Positions 27,801 through 39,800 of a DNA stretch of 64,000 nucleotides are shown here, piece after piece. Both the position numbers and the translations under genes were made by a program. The notes under the pieces were generated by a model. It was not told the DNA's origin, ran no database searches, and saw only the letters and a list, made by a program, of their open reading frames with translations. The stretch lies in contig NC_133934.1 of assembly GCF_031877795.1 (NCBI RefSeq), positions 108,936,610-109,000,609 of the forward strand, written 5' to 3'. Source of the stretch: Strix aluco. Lineage: Eukaryota; Chordata; Aves; Strigiformes; Strigidae. The number at the start of each line of letters is the position of its first letter. The first letter of the stretch is position 1.

Positions 27801-30800
27801 TCATCTATGTGAAAACTGGCAGCTAAAACTGCAGCCCCTCCTTGGTAGCAGATGTTATGAACTTCCCCAAAGTCCCTAGCTGGCTGTTTCTATTTGTAAG
27901 TTTGAAGATTTTTAACGCATATATAAACTATTATATTTCAGGTTTATGAACACACTATGGTGTTCAAATATCAGGGGAAAATATTTCAAAATTGGACAAG
28001 CACTTATCTGGCTATATAATAATGCCTAGGTACTAAAGCAGACAGGTTTTACTAGGTCAGGCAGGTTTTTGTGTCCTTCAAAACTACAACCAAGATGTTG
28101 AAATCTTGGATTAATTCTTAGCTCTTGTTCTGGTTTTAATTTTTGTATTAGATTTGCAGGGAAAATCATGAGGAAATTTGCAAACTGAAAAGCTCACAAC
28201 AAAAGTGACTAGATTATCATTTACAGAATACAAAAATCAGTTCTCAGAATTCTAAGACAAATGTGAGGTGATATTAGAATGCCATCTACTTCTAAAGAAT
28301 GAAAGCTTATTTCAAACAACAATAGCTGAGAAGATGAAGTAAGCTATTTTCCTCTGTAAGAAACAAGGCTTTAGGCATGGGTAATGTCCAATGAATAACA
28401 TGCCAGAAGTGTTACTCTGGCTTGGCTCCCTAAGACTTTGTGTTGTGTAACTCAGCTGAGGTGCATTTATTTCTCATTTCTCACTATGGCAATGAATACG
28501 AGCTTATATCCAGTGAATGTTATGGCAAATTTGCCAATGACTTCAATCAGGACAGGATTAAAATCTTTACTTGATTTTTTTCTACACCAAGGAACAATTT
28601 TACAGCTAAGCCCTACTTCAGTGATCTGAATTTGAAAGATTCTTCCAGCACAAAGATAAAATAGTGGCCTTTTGCACTTTTCTGAGTCAATTCAATTACC
28701 TCCACAGCCACCACCTCAAATAGTGTTTTTGTTGCAGAACTTAACAATTACAAAAGGTCTGACCTTTGTATCTTTGCCACTAACTGGCACAATGGGCACA
28801 GCTCACAGCAACTTCATGGACACCCTCTGAAATCTGTTGTGACAACCTTTCTATTGTATTTTTTGCCTTCCTAGCTACATCACAAGCTAGCTTTAAAATG
28901 TTTATAACAGTTATAGTACCAAACATCCCTCTCTGCTTAAGGTATTACTATCTGCATCAGTAGTATCAAATTCTTTCTCCTTTCATTTAATTTCCTTAAT
29001 AGGACTGGCCTGGGCATCTTATCATTTCTGTGCCAGCTGCACTCTGAAATTTTATGAAATTCCTCTTTTTAAGATAATTATGTTTAAATTCTGAGCAATG
29101 TGACCTGACTTCACTTGGGCAATATTGTTGGTTTTCTTCCATTTCTTCTGATGATGACCTCATCATCTCTGCTTTTGTCTACCCTGTGAAACACGACCTC
29201 CATAAGGTAGTCTAGTCTGTCTGCAATCCTTGCAAAGTTTCAGTCCCTTAGTTCAACTGAGGACTACATCATCTTCTCTTGAGCAATGCTATACACTCAT
29301 CATCTGCAGTCATCTTTATTTTCCTTCTTGCATTACAAGGCCTCCACCAGCCCTGCGCCCTTGTTGGTGAAATGTCAAGCAATCCTGATGCTTGTAGTTG
29401 TTGGGCCTGGGTCACCCACTGTTTTCATACTTATGTCACTATGAGTTCCTGTTCTTGCTTCTGCTGGACCTGAACTACCTATAATATTGCAGTGTATGGA
29501 CCCTGTTGTTGCTCCTAGACTGCAGCCTCATGCTTTAATCTGTGGTTTGCTACGGGGGCCATTAGACTTTACCTTTTCCACTATACAGAAATTAATAAAA
29601 TTTATAAATGGGATAGTTACAGGTGCTACAAGTCTCTTCTGCCTAGGCACCATGGTCCTTCAGGGCCTTTATAGCATTGATCATTTTGCCATCATTTCAT
29701 CAAGGGGAACATACCTTGACAACTTTCCGTGGCAATTTTCTGTGTTCTCCTCCTTAATGGGTTGCATTGCATTTCTGTCCTGAAGCACAGTCCTGCAGCT
29801 GTCCCATCTCCTTTGCTGCCTTGGTTCAAACTTCTGTCAGAGGATCCTTCTCATCATAATACAGAAACAAAATGCTTGGACAGTTTTGTCTCCTTGCTTA
29901 TGTAGTGCCCCCTCAGCCAAGAGAGCTAGATGGTCCTCCTTCCTCCTCCAGGGACTACTATATTTGGTAAATGAGTCTTAATCTCACCACAAGATTTCAA
30001 TTTCCATTTAAATTAAGTTAAAAGGCATGACTAGGTTTGATGCCTGCAAGCTGTTTCTCTTGTAAACTTTGTGACAGAAGTTGATTGAACTAAGTAAAAA
30101 CACCACCTAGGGTTTAATTGCAGGCTTAGGGAAAGAATTATCACAGTAGTATCCTTGTATACATATACATACACCCACACATATATATGTACATATGTAT
30201 ATATCACAACCGAATCTTCAGTCTCTTTTCATTGCTCAGCTAATTCAGCATACTCCTGTCTATGTGTTTAGGAGATCCAGCTGCTTATAACCACAGTCCT
30301 CATCCTTCTCCCTACTGGCTAACCAGGAGGAACCACCTCGTCAAGGAAGTTAACATACCTGTTATGTTTAAGTACTTTTTAGCTGGGCAATTGTTCCAAA
30401 ACCACATTTTTAAACTAACTCTGCGTCAAATAGACCCAACTAATACACACAAGCTGGCACTGCATGCATAAAAATAATGCTTATTTTTCCATTTCATCAC
30501 ATTCTGTGTATATCTGCTCCTCACAGAATGTCAGAAAATGTGCTCAGTGCCATACATCCACTGTGACACTGGCAGAAAAGCTGGATACTTGTGTTTCTTC
30601 TGCTCCTGCAGGTTTTTTTAATTTAAGCTCTTTGTACATCTGCAATTGTGGAACTACTGAAGCCGATTATTTCTCCCAAGTCTTTCCACAAAAACCATAA
30701 ATTCTATTAGGCCATTGAGAACAAGAGTCTTGGACAGAAATGCATAGTCTCTCTAAAGCAATTTGACTGAACAACCTGCAATAATAATTCATGTATTTAT

Positions 30801-33800
30801 AAGTTTCTCAAACAACAGCTGCAGACCATGGTAAACAGGAATCCAGCTACAAAAAAAAAAAAAAAAAAATCAAGATTCATTCTAGATCATTTATTTTAAA
30901 ACTAAAACCACAGAACTGAATTTAACATTGATAGTTCCAGTTGGGTCATGTTAATACTTAAAGAGTGTTCAGTAGCCTTGCACTGCCTGTCTTTAATCAC
31001 GCACCTTTAACTCAACTCTGTAACTTCCCTACTTCCTGAATCCACACTTTCATATATGTCAGTTTCCAGAGTGATGGGAATTAATGTTGGTCCTTGATTA
31101 CATCAATCATGTAATGATAGGAGAAATTTGCAACAATCCATATTTCAGGAAAGTGTTCAAGGTTCTCCCAAGACTTTAGAATTTTTAAATTTTTTTGTTT
31201 ACGTAAGTTTTATATTATTTTTTCCTTCAGATTTATCCTCCTTCTCACTCCCTCTCTTGCTCTTCTTATAACAAAACTTCTTAACTGTTGACCTGTATGT
31301 AGGAGCCTCTACTTGGCTATGAAGATTTTAAAGCATTTAGAACTTTTATTATTGAACTCAAGGAGGGAATTGTTTTTATGTTTGTTCATGATGTGTTCCT
31401 GTAAGTATCATGTAATTCCCCATACCTCATTCTGATGAAAGCAAAACAATCTGTTTCACCTTATCCTCACACATATTTACCTGAAGATACAGTGTGTATG
31501 CATCTTTATGTGCATGACAGAGAGAAAAAGAATTTGGAGCAAAGATAATGTATTTTGCTAATTTATTTATTATTTGCTGAGAAATTTATTTTCAAAACAG
31601 CAAGCCCTTATTTTGTTCCTTGGGTACACAGAAAATGAAGTAACTGATTATGCTTCAATATGTTGTTGGGACAGGATGGCCCTTATCCATATTGCTTTTA
31701 TAAATCTGTTCAGGCAAGTAAACTGAAGATCGTCGTCTTTAACCTATGGATAACTATTTCCAAATCACTGTGTTTTGTTTGTTTCTGCAGCTATCTGCAC
31801 AAGAACAAATACCTGGAAGTTATCAATGATGATGCATTTCTGGGAGTGAACAGTGGGCCAACTCTACTGTGAGTAGAAGAAAATAAAGTAGAGAAAGCTT
31901 TAAAAGTAATACTATTTTAGGGTGCACTTTCTTTCCAACCGTTATTAGCAGCAGAGCAGCAGGGATGGGAATGGCATGTTTACAAAAAGAATATCAGCAA
32001 TAAAAGCTGTGCTTTAGGGAACTGATTTAAGAAATGCTTGCATCTTACATTAGAAATACTGATCCTACCAATTTTTCTTCTGAAAGACACTGTATTACAA
32101 TCTGTCCTATGACTGTACAATTGTAGTGTAATTGTAATACAAACTAAGGATGCTGGTAGCACACGTGTAAAGGAAATTGAAACAGAGATGAAAAAATAAT
32201 TTTAGACAGAATAAAGTTCCTTCTGGTGCTGTCCTTTCTTCTTTCTCATGTAATGTGGCTTCCAGTCTGATCTTATAGTCCTCCAAAGAACCTTCACTAA
32301 AATTAGGAATAGCAATACAGAATGAAACAAAAAACTTTAAGAAGAATCATATACCCTGACTCAAATCATCTAGCATGTAACAGTGCATAGGACTGATCAC
32401 AGGGAGAACTGAAGTGTTGAAAGTGGGATTCCTTCCTCCACTGCAAAACCAGATGGTGCCAGCAGTGCTCACTCCATGTAAGAATCAGATTTAGTTTCTG
32501 CTGTTCAGAAAAACAGCATTTATATCAGAATAATGGTGTACTGTTCACGGAAGGAATCCTAGTATCTAGCTACAATAACAAGAAGGTGCAGAAGACATTA
32601 TTTTTCTCCCAGAATCTTTCCAACTCCAGAAAATCAGGCTGGCTACCAGCAACGTAGAAGTTGTATTGGTCATAACCACTTTACGCAAAGAGTTGTGTCC
32701 CTGCTGTGCAAAGCTGCAACAGACCTTTGATGGCAAGGTCATCATCAAATCCCTGGTTCTCTCTGTCCCCTGCATCTCAAGTTACATGCATTGCAAGGCC
32801 TGTGTGTGAATAGTAGCTTGTCTTCGGCTCAGTCATCTAAATTACTTTGTTTTGTGGGGTGAAGAGGAAGATCTGGCTGAGACTCCATCTTTCAAGGCCA
32901 CATCATTCCTCCACATCACTACCACAAGGTCTACTGAAGTTATTATCAGAGTCTTTGGAACAGGGTCCAAGATCAGCTCTGGGGAGTATCAGGTTCTCCT
33001 TTCACCAGCTTGAGGGGAGAGGCACAGACCATTCATGGAGTCATACTTCTGAAGCAGACACCTTAAGTGACATTGGAGGAGTCCATAACACTCAGTCATT
33101 TCAACAGCAAATCATGCCAAAATGCTCCTGTCACACTGGGGTAACTGTCTGTTTCCTAAAGTCATCCTCACTTTCCCAGTGACACCTGATGCAGCAGCTA
33201 CCCCATTTCGGAGCAGCTCAGAAAGAGGGAGTTGGGAAGCAGCAATGTCATCCTCCCAAGGACATGCAGGCCAGCTCTTCCTCCCCTTCACTCACTGCTT
33301 TCACTCCCCTTCCCTCTGCAAAAGGCTGCTGCAGGACTACATAGGTCAATAGGGATGTTATGACCTTCTCACCTCAAGTCTGGCCACAATGGCTGCCAGC
33401 TGGTGGGTCATCCCACCCAATGCTTCTCTCCAGAGGGTCTGTAAAGGGAGGAAATTAGTCCAGGCCTCTTCATTTGAAGTTGCAAAGTCCTTGGGATGCA
33501 GGCATGTACGAGAAGAATAGGTAAAGGCAGTAATACACCGCACTGTGTCCCTCAAGATACTGTCACAGACTAACATGCTTGTTTTCTTTTTCTTCTTATC
33601 ACTGAATCACCTGAAGGATAAACCTCAGTTGCCATGAGTGGCCAGATCCTGAAACAGCAGTGTTTTCTGACCATATCTCAAAAAAGTTATACATTCTGGG
33701 TAAGAAGAACACAGTCAAGGCCCTGATCCACAACCAAGAGGAGAACTGGCCATCTATGCAGAGCAGAAGAGGGTGTTCTGGAGGGAAACCTGAAAAAGCT

Positions 33801-36800
33801 CACAAAGGGGCTGTTAAACCTCCCGCTCGGGGACCCTTTGTGGTGGCTGTTGCTCCTCTTCCTCCTGGCTAGCTGGATTGCCTTCATTTTCACTGCTTCT
33901 GCTTTCAGGAGGGCTCAGGCCACCCATCCCTGAACTAAGATGGTCACTGTTGGAGAACTGAAACAGAGGCTGAGTTGGTGCTGAGTAAGCCTTTTTTATT
34001 AGTATTTCACTAATAAGGCCTTTTTCTCAGTATTCTACATGGCACCAGCGAAGCCCTTTCTCATTTTGTTCCTGGCCATAAAGACATTTTTCAACTGACG
34101 TAACTTTACCTGGACACCGTATTTCCATTAGGATACTACTTTGTCACAATAAGTGCACAGTCTCAAAGCAAAGAGCACTTTCCTGTTATGTTTGGGGTCT
34201 TGTACAGCTCACTGCACATCTTCCCTCTGAAGCTACAGGTAGCAAGATGGTTCTTGATGGCAGAAGACAAAACACTTGTGATCTTAAGTGTAAGGGAGGT
34301 GAGAGCTTGCAGCAGCACAGGTTTTGACTCTTGGGAATTATTGTGGGAATTTAAAGCATTAGTGTTGTTGTTATACTAGACAGGTGAACAAGTAATGACA
34401 TGCTGCAAAGGGCTGTGGGGTAATCATATGCTATAATATTGCTGCCAGGTAAGCTCACTCTGCAAGGACTAGCTTTAAGGTGTGTGAGCTACACGAAACC
34501 TCTTGGTTTAGGGGCTAGAGATGACTTCCTAGGCCATGTATATGTAAACTGTAAAGAACTTCCTTCTCATTCTGTGTTTTCAAGTTAGATTTCTCAAATG
34601 ACTCGAAATTTTTCTAATCTTCTATAATCATTGTGCTAGCCCAGATGCCACTGATTCTCGATCTCAGGATGTGTTTTACATTTGCAGTCTAAACAGCCAG
34701 TTATCCATCTCCCATTGGAATGATATAAACCCATGGCTAACAATAGTCCTAGCAGTATTTATAATTAAAGAAAGATGTGGTACTATAGTAACATTACAGA
34801 GAGAGGTATTGCTTCTCAAAGGCAGAAGGCATAAAACAGCATGTAAACAACAGTAAATCAACAGTGATTTAAAAAGTCATAGTATTTCACATCATGATCC
34901 CTTGATTTGCTAGTCCTGAGCTAAAGGTCTTAGGAAGGTGTTTTGGTTTAACCTTGGCCTGCAGCTCAGCTCCATGCAAGCTGCTTGCTCACCCCCACGC
35001 CCAGTGGGATGGGGTAGAGAATTGGAAGGGTAGAAGTGAGAAAACTCATGGGTTAAGATAAAGACAATTCAATAATTAAAAAAAGGATGGGGGAAAAAAA
35101 CGCAACAAAGAGGGGGGGAAAAACAAAACAAACCCAAGAAAAACAAGTGATGCAACAAAAACAATTGCTCACCACCAACCAACTGATGCCCAGCCAGTCC
35201 CTGAGCAATGGCAGCCCTGGCAAACTTCCACCCAGTTATTATTGCTGAGCATGATGTGATATGGTCTGGTTGGGGTCAGCTGTCCTGGTTGTGTCCCCTT
35301 CCAACTCCTTGTGCATACCCAACTACTTGCTGGTGGGGTGGTGTGAGAAGCAGAAAAGGCCTGTATAAGCACTGCTCAGCAGGAACTAAAACGTCCCTGT
35401 GTCATCAGCACTGTTTTCATTCACAAATCCAAAACATAGCCCCATACAAGCTACCATGAAGAAATTTAACTCTGTGTCAGTCAAAACCAGTACAGAAGGG
35501 TGCAACATATTATTAATTTTGAATTTAATTTTCATGTAATTTTAATAGCAGCTTTAGGGACTTCTGTTACACATGGATAACAAGGAATTATTCTGCATTT
35601 GTGATGTAGGAAAGGTTTGTTATAAAACGAGGTTATCTTCCAGCAACAATTTATAGCAGAAACCTTCCACCTGAACAGATCTCAGTTGACCTTCAGGAGC
35701 TAGAATTATTTTAACAGGAACAAAATCGTTTCTGAAACTCCCATCTATGCACTACCTTAAGAAAGCTGAAGTCAAAATGAATGAAAATTGAGTGGAACCC
35801 TACGATTTATTGTTATGTCACGTCAATGACCATTATCATCTCCCACAGGACAGAGAAATGTGTTTGTGATTGGTGCTTTATTACACACCCACTGCTGTAT
35901 CATCAAGACTAAAATTATAAAGAGACCAGAGATTTGTTAACTTGCATAATAGGCTAAGAAGTCTGAGCAATACAGCCCTTCCATATCCCCCTTGGGTAGT
36001 GTAAACAACTTGGCTTATTTTAATAAATAATTTGTTAAGTCATTTTTAGTTCAGGCATCTAGCTGTTGTTAGCTGGCACAGGAATTTGTGGACATTGGGT
36101 CTTCCTCAAAAGGAAAGTTCTACTTACAATACTGTTTCCTCTTGAAAATTAACTCTATGGAAAACTATTGCCAGAAGATAAATGTGCCTCTTTCTGGGGC
36201 AACGAATGGCATTGCTTACAGTAGGAGCAGTATGAAGGAAAAAAAAAAAAGAAAAAAAGAAAAAAGGAACATTTATGAAGTATTTTTTCCAATCAGGATT
36301 TCAGCAGCAACAGCAACTTAAAGGCTGAAATACCAACCTTGAATCTACCCTAATGGGCTAATTTTCTTCCATTTTGGTTTTAAAGGAAAGCAATGAGAAA
36401 GATTTAACTACAAAGAATTGTGCCTGGCTATATGTATGTTGTGTGAGTTTGGCCACGCTCTCAGATCACCTCATTAGATGGTATATGTAAGTAGGTATTA
36501 AAAAATGAGGTGTTTTTTTTTTTAATTTGCAGTGTACAATTGCAGAGGCAGCAGGGAGTTGTGATCACTGAATAGAGGAGAACAGATGCCAATAATTCTG
36601 ACTCCTTTGTCACTGCTGGCTATTCAGATGTATGTGGGTGTATACATAGACTGTTCTCTTTAGAAAACTATTTTAACAATATAATGACAGTACATCGCTC
36701 TTCACCTGAAAATGAGATCTTGGCTAGGATTCAGCAACTCAGTGGGTTTGATTTACTAAATGCACCTAGAGGACAAGTTCAACAGAGTGCAACAAAAATA

Positions 36801-39800
36801 CAATCAGGCTCATTATTCAATTAGGTTTTGCAAAACATACAGTCCAAATTAAAAACATTACTAACTGTTGCACAAGATACATATGAGTAATTAATTATCT
36901 TTAGAAAGCAGAAGTGCTCTTTAAAGCATCATTTCCCAATCTAAGAATGGCTCCTACCTTAGGAGGTTCCATTCTGTTCCTGCCACTGGGCACAAGCAAG
37001 TCTTTGAGCAACAGGAGCACTCTGCATTCTGCTAATCAAACAATGCAGATTTGCAGATTTAAAATAATCTTTCAGTAGGTATAAATAATATCTGTAGTCT
37101 AAGCCCATCTATTATATATTTTATGCTTTTTTAACTATTGTAGTATTGCAGTACTCAGTAATCTGTATATAATTAGGTAAAAATTCCCAATGGTACTATG
37201 ATGCACTCAATCTCATTTTCTCAACTATCTGTCTTTTAAATTCTCATTATTGCTAGATTTCATATAATTGTGTGTTTCCAGCTGTGAAAAAAGATTACTA
37301 ACAAAAGCTATTATCCCTTATATCTAGTTCTGAACTTCTAACTTCGTAAAAACAGCAAAGAATTAGACCAAAAATAACCCAGAAAAAAAAAAATCGTATC
37401 TGAGCAGCTAAATACCCATTTAACACTCGTATCATATATACAGTTGATTCAGAAAACAACATCTCTTAAATCATAAGCTATGTTTTACTTCTACATTCAT
37501 TTGAAGCTCTCCAATGTCTCTACAACATTCAATCTAACATGTATATTTCATGTAAGGTAAGCAACAGCCTAGAAATGTCATGAGATTTGTAAGAAAGCAC
37601 GTGAGGAAAAAACAAAACGGCTAACAAGCCACAATGTTAAAATTGGTTGAGTGCACTTTGGTTGCTGTTACGCTCCACAGCATAGAGCTCTATGCTACCG
37701 CAGACAGACCACTTCCAGTCCATGAGTGAGCTCTAGACCATGGCTACTTAAATGCTAAAGTCTGGTCTGGATCTAGCCTAGAAGTGAATTTTACTATAAC
37801 TTTACCATAACCCCAAACATTTGATGTCTCCCATAAGGACTGTGGCTGCCTGGTTTCCATATCAACCTTTGTGGGGGTTTGTCAAAGGCCTTGTGGAAGT
37901 CCCACGAGACTCTCAGCAGATCTTAATCACAACACTCAGAGAGGTTTATAAGGCAGGACTTATTTTTTACAAAAGCCCTTTAACATGCTGACTTCCCCCA
38001 GGTATATCATAGTAGTTGGTGGCTCATTTGCTGCCTTCCTGCACAGGTCTAAGTGGGAGGTTACACACCTCTTTTACCAATTCAACTACTTCCTCCTTGA
38101 GCTGCTTTAGAACTCTTTGGTGAAAACCATCCAGTCCTTGTGATTCATTATCATTCATTTTATCAATTTCCTGCCTAACCTCTTTTATAGTCACTTCGAG
38201 ACAGATCCTCTTAACAAGTGTACCAGACCACTTGCCCATTCTCTTGTTTAAATGTGCCAGCTATAGCTTAGCAGTAGTAGCAAGACGCTCTTCTGCGCAA
38301 TGTAAACACTGCTGTGTTTAAACAACATCTTAGTTATCAATTTATTAGATATTAATGAGGCTGACATAACTGCAGTCAGTTCCCATTTTTCTGAGCAGCC
38401 CAAAATCAAGACTGATCGTACAATGACAAAGAAATCATTTACGAAAATGTGTCTTCTGTATGAATGCAGACACAGATACTACAGTCTGGCAAACTCCAAC
38501 TGCTTGGACTCACATTGCTCTGAAGATTATTAATGATTATTTAAAGACTTTTCAATCCTACGCTTTCTAGTTTGAAGACAGCTGCTATGCTGCTTGAAGT
38601 AGACTGTGAATCTGAATAGATAATCATCAAGACTGGATTTGTAAGGTAAAAAAGAATTCCTGTCAATCCCACTTTCCTCTGGCTAACAAAGCGTGGGCCT
38701 TGTAGGGTAACTAAGAAGTTATCTTCCGCTGAGAGACAAATTCACCAGACTCCCAGGAGGCTTTTCCATTTACAATAGCAGCAGTACAGAGAGGTCACAA
38801 GATCTCTTGGTGGAAGACACCATACCAGCAGTTTAGGGACTTCCCAAACAGGGGATTTTGGAACTTCCAAACTTCTGAGCCATTGTGCTTAATATGCCCA
38901 TGGATGGGACCAACCACCTATTGTTAGCCCTGCAACAGGAATAATCCTAAATCAACTAGAACTTTAAGGCAGCTGTGCCAATATCCTCTCCCCAACCCAC
39001 CAGTTTAAAACAGAGTTTCTGAAAATAAAAACTGCAATACCTAACTGCTTAAATACACATCCATATACACACGCATCAAAGACTTCAAAGGATTTAGTAA
39101 GATAGAACAGAAATGACGTAGTCTTATAACTAACTCTTCCAAGCCCTTTCTTCTCACTGAACAGATCTTTCCTTCAGACTTTTTAATGTCACTTGGTTTT
39201 TTGTCTCTTTGAGTTGCCACTGACTTTGCACACCCCCTCTGCTGTGTGAGAAATTATTTCCACCACCTGAGGCCTGGGCTGGCTGCTCTCTTCTGCTTGC
39301 AGCTCTCCAGGAGCCTCAGCTCCCTCCCCTGCACACCCAGGGCCCCGGAGAGGCTCCTCTCTGTGGCTGTTTCCAAGGCACAAGCCCTTGTCCCCCAGGA
39401 TGTTCCTCCTGACCCAGTCATTTCTGATGGGAACAGGACACAACGGTGAATAAAACCAAAACACAAAGGGGTATTGTCCTTGTTACCTTGTTATTTGGCC
39501 TGCACAATGAACCATGGCACTGACTTTCACAATTTAATGATGCAATTTTGTGAAAAGATTATACCTTTTCTCACTTTTAAGTCTCTTGACTTGCGTTCTT
39601 AGCTGTTTGAAAACTCGTCTCACAAGAGTGAATAACCATTCCCAATCACTTTCTTTACAGTATGCATAGTGTTTATAGTCTACTACTTCTTCCAGTCCTA
39701 GCTTTTCCCAAGAGAAAAGTCCTTACCTACTCCTTATTACTTCATATATAAAAAATGTGATAATTTTAATTATCCTTGCTGTAGCTTTCCGTGCTCTTAT

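Larger units (their letters stand above)
22359..31790 (+). other. TSHR: TSHR intron 7
   Basis: Intron of 9432 bp, donor gtaagt, acceptor gtttctgcag. It holds a decayed CR1 copy (about 23785-24634), an A-rich tract right after it (24680-24712), an unexplained C-richer block at about 29160-29960, an AT/AC microsatellite (about 30160-30205) and an A-run (about 30850-30868). The remaining DNA shows nothing recognisable. Confidence 0.9.

Noticed and set aside
31660..31790. ORF running into exon 8 from intron 7
   Set aside because: Chance open frame. The gtttctgcag acceptor and the 78-nt exon length place the boundary at 31791.
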